Source of the DNA: Kitasatospora humi
GTDB lineage: Bacteria; Actinomycetota; Actinomycetes; Streptomycetales; Streptomycetaceae
DNA: 64,000 nucleotides
Assembly (NCBI RefSeq): GCF_020907985.1
Contig: NZ_JAJJPA010000017.1
Coordinates: 1-64,000, forward strand
Direction of reading: 5' to 3'
A program made the position numbers and the translations under genes. Positions 47,416 through 56,800 of the stretch are shown one piece after another; the stretch's first letter is position 1, and each line of letters opens with the position of its first letter. The notes under the pieces are model-generated. The model ran no database searches, was not told the origin of the DNA, and was given only the letters and a program-made list of their open reading frames with translations.

Positions 47416-48651
47416 ATGTCAGAGAACCTGACGGGCCCTCAGGTGCCCGACGCCCGCGGCTACTTCGGCGCCTACGGCGGCCGCTTCATCCCCGAGGCGC
47501 TGGTCGCCGCCGTGGAGCAGGTCGCCGAGGAGTACGAGAAGGCCAAGAACGACCCGGCCTTCGCCGCCGAACTCGACCTGCTGCTCAAGGACTACACCGG
47601 CCGCCCCAGCGCGCTGACCGACGTGCACCGGTTCTCCGCCGAGGCCGGCGGCGCCCGGGTGCTGCTCAAGCGGGAGGACCTCAACCACACCGGCTCGCAC
47701 AAGATCAACAATGTGCTGGGCCAGGCGCTGCTGACCCGCCGGATGGGCAAGACCCGGATCATCGCCGAGACCGGCGCCGGGCAGCACGGCGTGGCCACCG
47801 CCACCGCCTGCGCGCTCTTCGGCTTCGACTGCACCATCTACATGGGCGAGGTGGACACCGAGCGCCAGGCGCTCAACGTCGCCCGGATGCGGATGCTCGG
47901 CGCCGAGGTAGTGGCCGTCAAGTCGGGCAGCCGCACCCTCAAGGACGCGATCAACGAGGCGTTCCGCGACTGGGTGGCCAACGTCGACTCCACCCACTAC
48001 CTGTTCGGCACGGTGGCCGGCCCGCACCCGTTCCCGGCCATGGTCCGCGACTTCCACCGGGTGATCGGCATCGAGGCCCGCAGGCAGGTGCTGGAGCGCA
48101 CCGGCCGGCTGCCCGACGCGGTGGTCGCCTGCGTCGGCGGCGGCTCCAACGCCATGGGCATCTTCCACGAGTTCATCCCGGACGCGGGCGTGCGCCTGAT
48201 CGGCTGCGAGCCGGCCGGGGAAGGCCTGGAGACCGAGCGCCACGGCGCCACCCTCACCAAGGGCTCCCCGGGCGTGCTGCACGGCATGCGCACCTACGTG
48301 CTGCAGGACGAGGACGGCCAGACCGTCGAGAGCCACTCCATCTCGGCGGGCCTGGACTACCCGGGCGTCGGCCCCGAGCACGCCTGGCTCAAGGACACCG
48401 GCCGCGCCGAGTACCGCACGGTGACCGACGACGCCGCGATGCGGGCGCTGCGCCTGCTGTCCCGCACCGAGGGCATCATCCCGGCCATCGAGAGCGCCCA
48501 CGCGCTGGCCGGGGCACTGGAGTTGGGCCGTGAGCTGGGCCCGGAGGCCACCATCCTGGTCAACCTGTCCGGGCGCGGCGACAAGGACATGCACACCGCC
48601 GCCCAGTACTTCGGCCTCTACGACGAGCCGGCCAAGGGGGAGAACCGATGA
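47416..48651 (+). CDS. trpB: Tryptophan synthase beta chain
   Basis: PLP enzyme that joins indole and serine. The 411-residue protein has the PLP lysine K96 in [13 protein letters not shown], the substrate loop [13 protein letters not shown] and the glycine-rich phosphate cup [12 protein letters not shown] at 47416; the next start (trpA) overlaps its stop. [14 protein letters not shown] at the beginning is typical of the TrpB1 type, the partner of TrpA. Confidence 0.98.
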   Translation: MSENLTGPQVPDARGYFGAYGGRFIPEALVAAVEQVAEEYEKAKNDPAFAAELDLLLKDYTGRPSALTDVHRFSAEAGGARVLLKREDLNHTGSHKINNVLGQALLTRRMGKTRIIAETGAGQHGVATATACALFGFDCTIYMGEVDTERQALNVARMRMLGAEVVAVKSGSRTLKDAINEAFRDWVANVDSTHYLFGTVAGPHPFPAMVRDFHRVIGIEARRQVLERTGRLPDAVVACVGGGSNAMGIFHEFIPDAGVRLIGCEPAGEGLETERHGATLTKGSPGVLHGMRTYVLQDEDGQTVESHSISAGLDYPGVGPEHAWLKDTGRAEYRTVTDDAAMRALRLLSRTEGIIPAIESAHALAGALELGRELGPEATILVNLSGRGDKDMHTAAQYFGLYDEPAKGENR

Positions 48652-49457
48652 CGTCCAAGCTCACCACGGTGCTGGCGCAGGCCGGCGCGGAGGACCGGGC
48701 GGCCCTGATCGGCTACCTGCCGGCCGGCTTCCCCAGCGTCGACGGCGGCATCCGGGCGATCAGCGCCATGATCGAGGGCGGCTGCGACATCGTCGAGATC
48801 GGCCTGCCGCACTCCGACCCGGTGCTGGACGGCGCCACCATCCAGACCGCCGACGACATCGCGCTGCGCGGCGGGGTGCGGATCACCGACGTGCTGCGCA
48901 CCGTCAAGGAGGTGGCCGACGCCCATCCGGCGACCGCCGTGCTGGTGATGACCTACTGGAATCCGGTGGACCGGTACGGCGTCGCCCGGTTCGCCGCCGA
49001 CCTGGCCGCGGCCGGGGGCGCGGGCGTGATCCTGCCCGACCTGCCGGTGGAGGAGTCCGGCGAGTGGCGCAAGGCGGCCGGCGAGCACGGTCTGGACACC
49101 GTCTTCGTGGTCGCGCCGTCCAGCAAGGACGCGCGACTGGCCGAGGTCACTGCGGCCGGCAGCGGCTTCGTCTACGCCGCCGCGGTGATGGGCGTGACGG
49201 GGTCCCGGGCCCAGGTCGGCGACCTGGCCGAGGACCTGGTGGCCCGCACCAGGGCCACCACCGAGCTGCCGGTCTGCGTGGGCCTGGGCGTCTCCAACGG
49301 TGCGCAGGCCGCCCAGGTGGCGGGCTTCGCCGACGGGGTGATCGTCGGTTCGGCCTTCGTGCAGCGGATCCTGGACGCCGGGGCGGACGAGGCGGCCGCG
49401 CTCGACGCGGTGGGTGCGTTGGCGGGCGAGCTGGCGCAGGGCGTGCGCTCGCGCTGA
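48648..49457 (+). CDS. trpA: Tryptophan synthase alpha chain
   Basis: Cleaves indole-3-glycerol phosphate and channels indole to TrpB. The 269-residue barrel has catalytic Glu and Asp in [17 protein letters not shown] and the phosphate loop [14 protein letters not shown]. The ATG overlaps the trpB stop by four bases (ATGA), so the two are coupled. A hairpin terminator follows at 49478. Confidence 0.97.
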   Translation: MTSKLTTVLAQAGAEDRAALIGYLPAGFPSVDGGIRAISAMIEGGCDIVEIGLPHSDPVLDGATIQTADDIALRGGVRITDVLRTVKEVADAHPATAVLVMTYWNPVDRYGVARFAADLAAAGGAGVILPDLPVEESGEWRKAAGEHGLDTVFVVAPSSKDARLAEVTAAGSGFVYAAAVMGVTGSRAQVGDLAEDLVARTRATTELPVCVGLGVSNGAQAAQVAGFADGVIVGSAFVQRILDAGADEAAALDAVGALAGELAQGVRSR

Positions 49458-49477
49458 CCCGCCCCCCGGCACCTTCG

Positions 49478-49517
49478 ACGGCCCGTCGCCCCGCTGACTT
49501 CAGGGGGCGCGGGCCGT
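49478..49517 (+). terminator. Terminator hairpin behind trpA
   Basis: ACGGCCCG with CGGGCCGT, and inside it GCCCC with GGGGC, form a two-part stem with a small internal loop, 20 bases beyond trpA. It would end the trpC-trpA transcript. Confidence 0.65.
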
Positions 49518-49529
49518 TGCCATGCGCCG

Positions 49530-49544
49530 ACCCGTTCGGGTGAA
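49530..49544. promoter_or_regulatory. Repeated ACCCGTTCGGGTGAA site, upstream copy
   Basis: Fifteen bases identical to 49860-49874; both hold an ACCCG/CGGGT dyad. This copy lies 118 bases before the small gene at 49662. Confidence 0.55.
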
Positions 49545-49661
49545 ATTGACCGACCTGACGTGTCATCGGCGCGGACCGGACGTTGTATCCGGTGCGGCCG
49601 CGGGGAATGCTTCCGGTCTCCGCCGTTCGCGTCACTCACAAACCACCGGGAGGCGAGGCCC

Positions 49662-49850
49662 GTGGCCGGGATCCACCGCGCGGTCCTGCTGCGAGCGGTT
49701 GCCGCCGCCGTGGTGCTGGCCGTGGCATTCGGAAGCGAGCACGTGGTCGGCCATGCGCTGGCCCGCCGGGGCGCCGAGTTGGCGGCCCATCAGCACCAGG
49801 ACCGGCCGCACCGCGCGCCCGCACGGCAGGTCGACCTGCTGCGCCATTGA
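49662..49850 (+). CDS. Small secreted or anchored protein ahead of the MauE/DsbA-like pair
   Basis: Sixty-two residues: VAGIHRAVLLRAVAAAVVLA opens a hydrophobic N-terminal segment, then a His/Arg-rich tail (LAAHQHQDRPHRAPARQVDL). GGGAGG precedes the GTG by about ten bases. It sits between the two copies of the ACCCGTTCGGGTGAA word and probably has its own regulated promoter. No family is recognised. The His-rich tail could bind metal, which is only a suggestion. Confidence 0.6.
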   Translation: MAGIHRAVLLRAVAAAVVLAVAFGSEHVVGHALARRGAELAAHQHQDRPHRAPARQVDLLRH

Positions 49851-49859
49851 CGTCCCATC

Positions 49860-49874
49860 ACCCGTTCGGGTGAA
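49860..49874. promoter_or_regulatory. Repeated ACCCGTTCGGGTGAA site, downstream copy
   Basis: Exact copy of 49530-49544, nine bases after the small gene's stop and about 100 bases before the MauE/DoxX-like start. The same regulator could act on both promoters. Confidence 0.55.
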
Positions 49875-49977
49875 TCGGACACTTTGGACCATTCACCACT
49901 TATCCCCTACGGTTCGTCAGGTAGTTCCCGACGGGCCCGGTGGCCCGGCAACGGACGTCGTCGAGGGGGTAGGCAGC

Positions 49978-50478
49978 ATGGTCGAGGCGGTGGCGGTGGG
50001 CAGTGTGCGTCGGGTGGCGGACGGACCGGCGGCGGAGTGGCTGAGCACCGCCGCGCGGCTGGGCCTCGCCGTGGTCTGGGCCTGGGCGGGTCTGGCCAAG
50101 ATCTCCGACCCGGCGGTGGCCGCGCAGGCGGTCCGGGCCTACCGGATCCTGCCCGAGGGGCTGGTCAAGCCGGTCGGCTACGGGCTGCCGTTCCTGGAAC
50201 TGGCACTGGCGGTGCTGCTGGTGGTCGGCCTGGGAGTGCGGGTCGTCGCGGTGATCTCCATCGTGCTGCTGCTCACCTTCATCGCCGGGATCAGCTCGGC
50301 CTGGGCACGCGGCATCTCGATCGACTGCGGCTGCTTCGGCGGCGGCGGCGCGGTGGCCAAGTCGCAGACCCAGTACGGCCAGGAGATCGCGCGCGACTGC
50401 GGATTCCTGCTGCTGGCGCTCTGGCTGGTCTACCGGCCGCGCTCCAAGGCCTCGGTCGACGCCTGGCTCGCACTCTGA
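49978..50478 (+). CDS. MauE/DoxX-like membrane protein
   Basis: A 166-residue membrane protein with four spans (AARLGLAVVWAWAGLAKI, ALAVLLVVGLGVRVVAVI, ISIVLLLTFIAGISSAWA and CGFLLLALWLVY). The cysteine motif DCGCFGGGG at the end of the third span is typical of MauE-type proteins, which transfer reducing or oxidising equivalents to periplasmic thioredoxins, like DsbB/VKOR. The next gene is a DsbA-type thioredoxin, so both probably form a disulfide exchange pair. The ATG at 49978 gives the shortest complete form. Confidence 0.87.
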   Translation: MVEAVAVGSVRRVADGPAAEWLSTAARLGLAVVWAWAGLAKISDPAVAAQAVRAYRILPEGLVKPVGYGLPFLELALAVLLVVGLGVRVVAVISIVLLLTFIAGISSAWARGISIDCGCFGGGGAVAKSQTQYGQEIARDCGFLLLALWLVYRPRSKASVDAWLAL

Positions 50479-50531
50479 CCGACCCGGTGCGCTGGACGAC
50501 CAGTCACACCGCCAACTTCCCGGAAGTCTGA

Positions 50532-51389
50532 ATGTCATTGAGTGAGAAGAACCGCGAAGGCAAGCGCTCCGCCCGCGAGCGGATGCAGCAGGAGCGCGCC
50601 GCCGAGCAGGTCAAGGCCGCGCGGCGCAAGAAGCTGCTGGTCGTGGGCACCGTGCTGGTGGTGATCGCCGCCGGGGTCGGCATCGGCATCGCGGTTCAGA
50701 GCAGCCGCTCGGCGCCGTCCACCCCGACCGCGGCGCCGGCCGGGGCGATCGGCGACAAGAAGCTGATCATCCCGGACGGCCCGGCCAACGCCCCGTCCAC
50801 CCTGACGGTCTACGAGGACCCGCGCTGCCCCGCCTGCGGCGGTTTCGAGCACCAGTTCTCGGCCACCATCGACCAGTTGCAGGACCAGGGCAAGCTCTAC
50901 GGCAACTACCACATCGTCTCGTTCATCGACCGGCACGACAGCGGGCACGGCTCCAAGAACGGCGCCAACGCGCTGGCCTGCGCCCAGGACGCCGGGTACT
51001 TCCGCGCGTACCACGACGTGCTGTACAAGAACCAGCCCGACGAGACCGTGGACACCTGGAAGGACAAGTCCCAGCTGATCGCCCTGGCCAAGCAGGTCCC
51101 CGGGCTGGACACGCCGGCCTTCGAGAGTTGCGTCAACGGCCAGCACTTCAAGAGCTGGGTCTCCGCGGTGGAGCAGGACTTCGACAAGACCGGCTACACC
51201 TCCACCCCGACGGTGCTGCTGAACGGCAAGCCGATCTACCCGAAGAACGGCAACGAGGAGATCTCCCCGGACAACCTGGTCAAGTGGGTGGACCAGGCGA
51301 ACCAGGGCAAGCCGCTGGGTACCACCGGCAGCGCCTCGGCCAGCCCGGCGCCGACCAGCACCGCGGCGGCGGCCCTGCCGCCGCACTGA
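50532..51389 (+). CDS. DsbA-like membrane-anchored thioredoxin
   Basis: The 285-residue protein has a charged N-terminus (RSARERMQQERAAEQVKAAR), one membrane anchor (KLLVVGTVLVVIAAGVGIGI) and an extracytoplasmic DsbA/thioredoxin_4 domain with the active site CPAC (C99, C102) in YEDPRCPACGGFEHQFS and the later cis-proline region GYTSTPTVLLNGK. It ends in a Ser/Pro/Ala tail. It pairs with the upstream MauE/DoxX-like gene, 54 bases away, and would form or shuffle disulfides in secreted proteins. Confidence 0.9.
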   Translation: MSLSEKNREGKRSARERMQQERAAEQVKAARRKKLLVVGTVLVVIAAGVGIGIAVQSSRSAPSTPTAAPAGAIGDKKLIIPDGPANAPSTLTVYEDPRCPACGGFEHQFSATIDQLQDQGKLYGNYHIVSFIDRHDSGHGSKNGANALACAQDAGYFRAYHDVLYKNQPDETVDTWKDKSQLIALAKQVPGLDTPAFESCVNGQHFKSWVSAVEQDFDKTGYTSTPTVLLNGKPIYPKNGNEEISPDNLVKWVDQANQGKPLGTTGSASASPAPTSTAAAALPPH

Positions 51390-51498
51390 GCCCGGGCACG
51401 TCAACGTCACGGCCCGGTTCCGTGTGCGAACCGGTTTCGACCCGGTACGGCGGGCGGTGCGGGCTTCAAGGTCACGGCACGGTAGCGTCGGTGGTGCC

Positions 51499-52527
51499 AT
51501 GGAACTCGCTTACATTCCGAGCCCGTCGCGGGGCGTCCTCCACCTGGGACCGATCCCGCTGCGCGCGTACGCCTTCTGCATCATCATCGGTGTTGTTGTC
51601 GCCGTCTGGCTCGGCAGCAAGCGCTGGGTCGCCCGCGGTGGAGCCAAGCACACGGTGGGCGACATCGCCGTCTGGGCGGTGCCGTTCGGCCTGGTCGGTG
51701 GCCGGCTCTACCACGTGATCACCGATCACCAGCTGTACTTCGACCCGGGCCGCGACCCCTGGAACGCCTTCAAGATCTGGGAGGGCGGCCTGGGCATCTG
51801 GGGCGCGATCGCGCTGGGCGCGGTCGGCGCCTGGATCGGCGCCCGCCGCCGGGGCGTGCCGCTGCCGGCCTACGCCGACGCGATCGCCCCGGGCATCGCG
51901 CTGGCACAGGCCTGCGGGCGCTGGGGCAACTGGTTCAACCAGGAGCTCTACGGCCGGCCGACCTCGCTGCCCTGGGGCCTGGAGATCCACAAGGTGGAGG
52001 CGGACGGCACCGTGGTCGACGGGGTCTTCCAGCCGACCTTCCTCTACGAGTCGCTCTGGTGCGTCGGGGTGGCGCTGCTGGTGCTCTGGGCCGACCGCCG
52101 GTTCAGACTGGGCCACGGCCGGGCGTTCGCGCTGTACGCGATGGCCTACACGGTGGGCCGGGCCTGGATCGAGTACCTGCGGGTCGACGAGGCGCACCAC
52201 ATCCTGGGCCTGCGGCTCAACGACTGGACCTCGCTGGTGGTGTTCGTCGGCGCGCTGGCCTACTTGGTGATCGTCGGGCGGCTGCGGCCGGGCCGCGAGG
52301 CGCCGGACTCGATCGACCCGGTCGGCGTGCGGGAGGAGGCCGAGGCGGCCACCGCCGCAGCGGGGTCCCACGCCGCTCCGGGGTCCGACGCACCGGCCGT
52401 GCCGGAGGCCACCGCGAAGGCAGCCGACACGCCGGATACGGAGAAGTCGGCTGCTGAGGAGCCGGTCACCGCGCCGCCGGCTGGGGCGGCGCCGGTCACC
52501 GAGGAGCCGGCCGCCGAGGACGTCTGA
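51499..52527 (+). CDS. lgt: Prolipoprotein diacylglyceryl transferase
   Basis: Attaches diacylglycerol to the lipobox cysteine, the step before LspA (4309-5010). The 342-residue membrane protein has the signature GRWGNWFNQELYGRPT and the family blocks YAFCIIIGVVVAVWLG, VGGRLYHVITD, GLGIWGAIALG and GRAWIEYLRVDEAHH. An Ala/Glu/Pro-rich tail of about 70 residues follows the core. The ATG at 51499 begins MELAYIPSPSRG, as in homologues. A terminator hairpin follows. Confidence 0.95.
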   Translation: MELAYIPSPSRGVLHLGPIPLRAYAFCIIIGVVVAVWLGSKRWVARGGAKHTVGDIAVWAVPFGLVGGRLYHVITDHQLYFDPGRDPWNAFKIWEGGLGIWGAIALGAVGAWIGARRRGVPLPAYADAIAPGIALAQACGRWGNWFNQELYGRPTSLPWGLEIHKVEADGTVVDGVFQPTFLYESLWCVGVALLVLWADRRFRLGHGRAFALYAMAYTVGRAWIEYLRVDEAHHILGLRLNDWTSLVVFVGALAYLVIVGRLRPGREAPDSIDPVGVREEAEAATAAAGSHAAPGSDAPAVPEATAKAADTPDTEKSAAEEPVTAPPAGAAPVTEEPAAEDV

Positions 52528-52572
52528 GAGCCCGGACACGGGCGGCGGCGCCATCCGTCACATCGTCATCGC

Positions 52573-52606
52573 AGGACCCCGGAGTTGCCACTCCGGGGTC
52601 CTCTTT
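52573..52606 (+). terminator. Intrinsic terminator of lgt
   Basis: AGGACCCCGGAGT and ACTCCGGGGTCCT form a perfect 13-pair stem around TGCC, followed by CTTT. This is the closest to a textbook Rho-independent terminator in the window. Confidence 0.9.
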
Positions 52607-52721
52607 GGTGGTAGCCGCCGGCAACGGCGCAGGTCAGCGAGGTAAGCCAGGGCTGGCTTGCTGGAAACCGTCACATCCTCCGATTAACGTCAAGGGGTCA
52701 CGCAGTTCCAGGAGGTCCGCC

Positions 52722-53465
52722 ATGAGTGCTGTCATCACCCGCTCGGCCATCGACGAATCCCCGGCCCCCCGGGTGCCCAGCGCCGGGCACCACCGCGACG
52801 TCAACGGCGGCTGGCTGCGGCCGGCGGTGTTCGGCGCGATGGACGGGCTGGTCTCCAACTTCGCCCTGATGACCGGTGTGGTGGGCGGCGCGGCCGGCCA
52901 CAGCACGGTGATCCTCACGGGGCTGGCGGGCCTGGCGGCCGGCGCCTGCTCGATGGCCGCGGGGGAGTACACCTCGGTGGCCTCCCAGCGGGAGCTGGTC
53001 GAGGCCGAGATCGCCGCCGAGCGGATCGAGCTGAGCCGCAACCCGCGCGGCGAGCTGGCCGAGCTGGCCCAGCTCTACGTCGAGCGCGGCGTGGAGCCCG
53101 AGCTCGCCGCCGAGGTGGCCCGGCAGCTGACCCGGGATCCGGAGCAGGCGCTGGAGGTGCACGTCCGGGAGGAGCTCGGGGTGGACCCGCACGACCTGCC
53201 CAGCCCGCTGGTGGCGGCGGTCTCCTCGTTCGGCTGCTTCGCGGTCGGCGCGCTGCTGCCGCTGCTGCCCTACCTGCTGGGTGCCTCCTCGCTGCTGCCG
53301 GCGCTGCTGCTGGCACTGGTCGGCCTGTTCCTGTGCGGCGCGGTGGTGGCCCGGGTGACGGCGCGCAGCTGGTGGTTCAGCGGGCTGCGCCAGCTGCTGC
53401 TCGGCAGCGCCGCGGCCGGGGTGACCTACCTGCTGGGCTGGCTGATCGGCGGCCACATCGGTTGA
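52722..53465 (+). CDS. VIT1/CCC1-family transporter
   Basis: Predicted ferrous iron/manganese transporter, 247 residues. The first span with FGAMDGLVSNFALMTGVVGG is typical, followed by AAGACSMAAGEYTSVASQRE, a soluble acidic helical part (ELAQLYVERGVEPELAAEVA) that in the family binds metal, and three C-terminal spans. The ATG at 52722 has an AGGAGG site. Transport into or out of the cell cannot be told. A hairpin follows at 53530. Confidence 0.9.
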   Translation: MSAVITRSAIDESPAPRVPSAGHHRDVNGGWLRPAVFGAMDGLVSNFALMTGVVGGAAGHSTVILTGLAGLAAGACSMAAGEYTSVASQRELVEAEIAAERIELSRNPRGELAELAQLYVERGVEPELAAEVARQLTRDPEQALEVHVREELGVDPHDLPSPLVAAVSSFGCFAVGALLPLLPYLLGASSLLPALLLALVGLFLCGAVVARVTARSWWFSGLRQLLLGSAAAGVTYLLGWLIGGHIG

Positions 53466-53529
53466 CTCCGGGCTTGACCCCTGATGTGTGGAGCATCACG
53501 CATGGCTCCGCATAGCAATGCAATTTTAC

Positions 53530-53570
53530 GGCCCGAGGCGCCCTGGACCATCAGACCAGCGCCTCGGGCC
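53530..53570 (+). terminator. Terminator hairpin behind the VIT1-type gene
   Basis: GGCCCGAGGCGC (53530-53541) and GCGCCTCGGGCC (53559-53570) are exact complements, 12 pairs, loop of 17 bases. It lies 65 bases after the stop and before the gltB promoter region. Confidence 0.75.
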
Positions 53571-53875
53571 GCGTCATTTCGGTGAAATCGCAGGGCGGAC
53601 TCCACGCAGTCGAAGTCAGGGTGATTTCCAGGCTGTTTCGGCCCTTGACGGGCAGGGCACACTGTGAGGAGTTCGGCCCCGGGCCTACCCGCCGGTAATA
53701 GCCGTTGACCTGCGGTCCAGTCCGCCATTTGGACTAGGGATTCCACTTCCCGGGATGTTCGACATCATGTAACCTGCACCAAATCGCAGAGGGCCAACGT
53801 CGTCCCTGTTGCAAAGCTCCCCCAGCCGAGGCTGGGCGGCACCACCACTTGCCAATGACGACGACGGGAGAGCCG
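53571..53875. other. Leader and promoter region of gltB
   Basis: About 300 bases before gltB with no gene. TTGACC (53705-53710) is a -35-like word with no good -10 at standard spacing. GTCCA and TGGAC form an inverted repeat at 53715-53734. GTAAC, six bases, CAAAT (53769-53784) looks like half of a GlnR box but is too weak to assert. I see no riboswitch. Confidence 0.4.
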
Positions 53876-56800
53876 ATGCTTTCTGCATCCATGCGCTCCG
53901 CCAACGAGCCCCAGGGCGGCGGCCGTTCGCCGTACCGGCTCGTTCCGGACGCACGACCTGCAGCTCAGGGCCTGTACGACCCCCGCCACGAGCACGACGC
54001 CTGCGGCGTCGGCTTCGTGGCGACCCTGACGGGCACCGCCGACCACGCGATCGTCGAGCAGGCGCTCACCGTGCTGCGCAACCTGGAGCACCGCGGCGCC
54101 ACCGGTGCCGAGCCGGACTCCGGTGACGGCGCGGGCATCCTGACGCAGATCCCGGACGCCTTCCTGCGCGCCAACACCGGCTTCGAGCTGCCCCCGGTCG
54201 GGGAGTACGCGGTCGGCATCGCCTTCCTGCCGGTCGACGACCAAGCAGCGGCCACCGCCGTCTCGGCCATCGAGACGATCGCGGCCGAGGAGGGCCTGTC
54301 CGTCCTCGGCTGGCGCGAGGTGCCCACCGCCCCCGAGCTGCTGGGCGCCACCGCCCGCTCGGTGATGCCGCGGTTCGGCCAGCTCTTCGTCAGCCGGCCC
54401 GGGGCGGCCGGCCTGGAGCTGGACCGGATCGCCTTCGTGCTCCGCAAGCGCGCCGAGCGCGAGGCCGGTGTCTACTTCCCGTCGCTGTCCGCCCGGACCA
54501 TCGTCTACAAGGGCATGCTGACCACCGGTCAACTGGAGCCGTTCTTCCCGGACTTGTCGGACCGGCTGTTCGCCTCCGCGATCGGCCTGGTGCACTCCCG
54601 GTTCTCCACCAACACCTTCCCGAGCTGGCCGCTCGCCCACCCCTACCGGTTCGTCGCGCACAACGGCGAGATCAACACCGTCAAGGGCAACCGGAACTGG
54701 ATGACCGCGCGCGAGTCGCAGCTGGCCACCGACCTGATCCCCGGCGACCTGAGCCGGATCTTCCCGGTCTGCACCCCGGACCACTCCGACTCCGCCTCCT
54801 TCGACGAGGTGCTGGAGCTGCTCCACCTCGGCGGCCGCTCGCTGCCGCACTCGGTGCTGATGATGATCCCGGAGGCCTGGGAGAACCACGCCACCATGAG
54901 CCCGGCGCGGCGCGCCTTCTACCAGTACCACTCCAACCTGATGGAGCCCTGGGACGGCCCGGCCTGCGTCACCTTCAGCGACGGCACCCAGATCGGCGCC
55001 GTGCTGGACCGCAACGGCCTGCGCCCGGCCCGGTACTGGGTCACCGAGGACGGCCTGGTGGTGCTCTCCTCCGAGGTCGGCGTGCTCGACCTGCCGCAGG
55101 AGAGCGTGATCCGCAAGGGCCGGCTGCAGCCGGGCCGGATGTTCCTGGTCGACACCGCCGAGCACCGGATCGTCGAGGACGAGGAGGTCAAGGGCGCGCT
55201 GGCCGCCGAGCACCCCTACGAGGAGTGGGTGGCCGCCGGCCGGATCCAGCTGGCCGAGCTGCCCGAGCGCGAGCACATCGCGCACACCCACGCCTCGGTG
55301 ACCCGCCGTCAGCAGACCTTCGGCTACACCGAGGAGGAGCTGCGCGTCATCCTGGCGCCGATGGCCCGCACCGGCGCCGAGGCGCTCGGCTCGATGGGCA
55401 CCGACTCGCCGATCGCCGCCCTCTCCGAGAAGCCCCGGCTGCTCTTCGACTACTTCGTCCAGCTGTTCGCCCAGGTCACCAACCCGCCGCTGGACGCCAT
55501 CCGCGAGGAACTGGTCACCTCGCTGCACAGCAGCCTCGGCCCCGAGGTCAACCTGCTCACCGCCGGGCCCGCGCACTGCCGTTCGGTCGGCATCACCTTC
55601 CCGGTGATCGACAACGACGAGCTGGCCAAGCTGATCCACATCAACGCCGACGGCGACCAGCCCGGCCTCAAGGCCGTCACCCTCTCCGGCCTCTACCGGG
55701 TGGCCGGCGGCGGCGAGGCGCTGGCCGAGCGGCTGCGCGAGATCGCCGCCGAGGCCGACGCGGCGATCGCCGACGGCGCCCGCATCCTGCTGCTCTCCGA
55801 CCGCCACTCGGACGCCGAGCACGCGCCGATCCCGTCGCTGCTGCTCACCTCCGCCGTGCACCACCACCTGATCCGCACCAAGCAGCGCACCCAGGTCTCG
55901 CTGCTGGTCGAGGCCGGCGACGTCCGCGAGGTGCACCACGTGGCGCTGCTGATCGGCTACGGCGCCAGCGCGATCAACCCCTACCTGGCGATGGAGTCGG
56001 TCGAGGACCTGGTGGCCCAGGGCACCTTCCTCACCGGCATCGACCCGGAGAAGGCGATCCGCAACCTGATCAAGGCGCTCGGCAAGGGCGTGCTCAAGGT
56101 GATGTCCAAGATGGGCATCTCCACCGTCGCCTCCTACCGCGGCGCCCAGGTCTTCGAGGTCATCGGCCTCTCACAGGAGACCGTCGACGCCTACTTCGCC
56201 GGCACCACCAGCAAGTTGGGCGGCATCGGGCTGGACGAGATCGCCCGCGAGGTCGCCGCCCGGCACGCCAAGGCCTACCCGGCCTCCGGCATCCCGGCCG
56301 CGCACCGCGCGCTGGAGATCGGCGGCGAGTACCAGTGGCGCCGCGAGGGCGAACCGCACCTGTTCGACCCCGACACCGTCTTCCGCCTCCAGCACGCCAC
56401 CCGCAGCCGCCGCTACGACATCTTCAAGCAGTACACGCAGCGGGTGAACGAGCAGTCCCAGCGGCTGATGACGCTGCGCGGCCTGTTCCAGCTGGACGCG
56501 GGCGGCCGCACCCCGGTGCCGATCGACGAGGTCGAGCCGGTCAGCGAGATCGTCAAGCGGTTCTCCACCGGCGCCATGTCCTACGGCTCCATCTCGATGG
56601 AGGCGCACGAGACGCTGGCGATCGCCATGAACCGCCTCGGCGGCAAGTCCAACACCGGTGAGGGCGGCGAGGACCCGGAGCGCCTCCACGACCCGGCCCG
56701 CCGCTCGGCGATCAAGCAGGTCGCCTCCGGCCGGTTCGGCGTCACCTCCGAGTACCTGGTCAACGCCGACGACATCCAGATCAAGATGGCCCAGGGCGCC

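Noticed and set aside
49632-49892. 86-codon minus-strand frame over the small gene ahead of the MauE/DoxX-like gene
   Set aside because: The plus-strand frame has a ribosome-binding site, a hydrophobic N-terminus and fits the direction of its neighbours.
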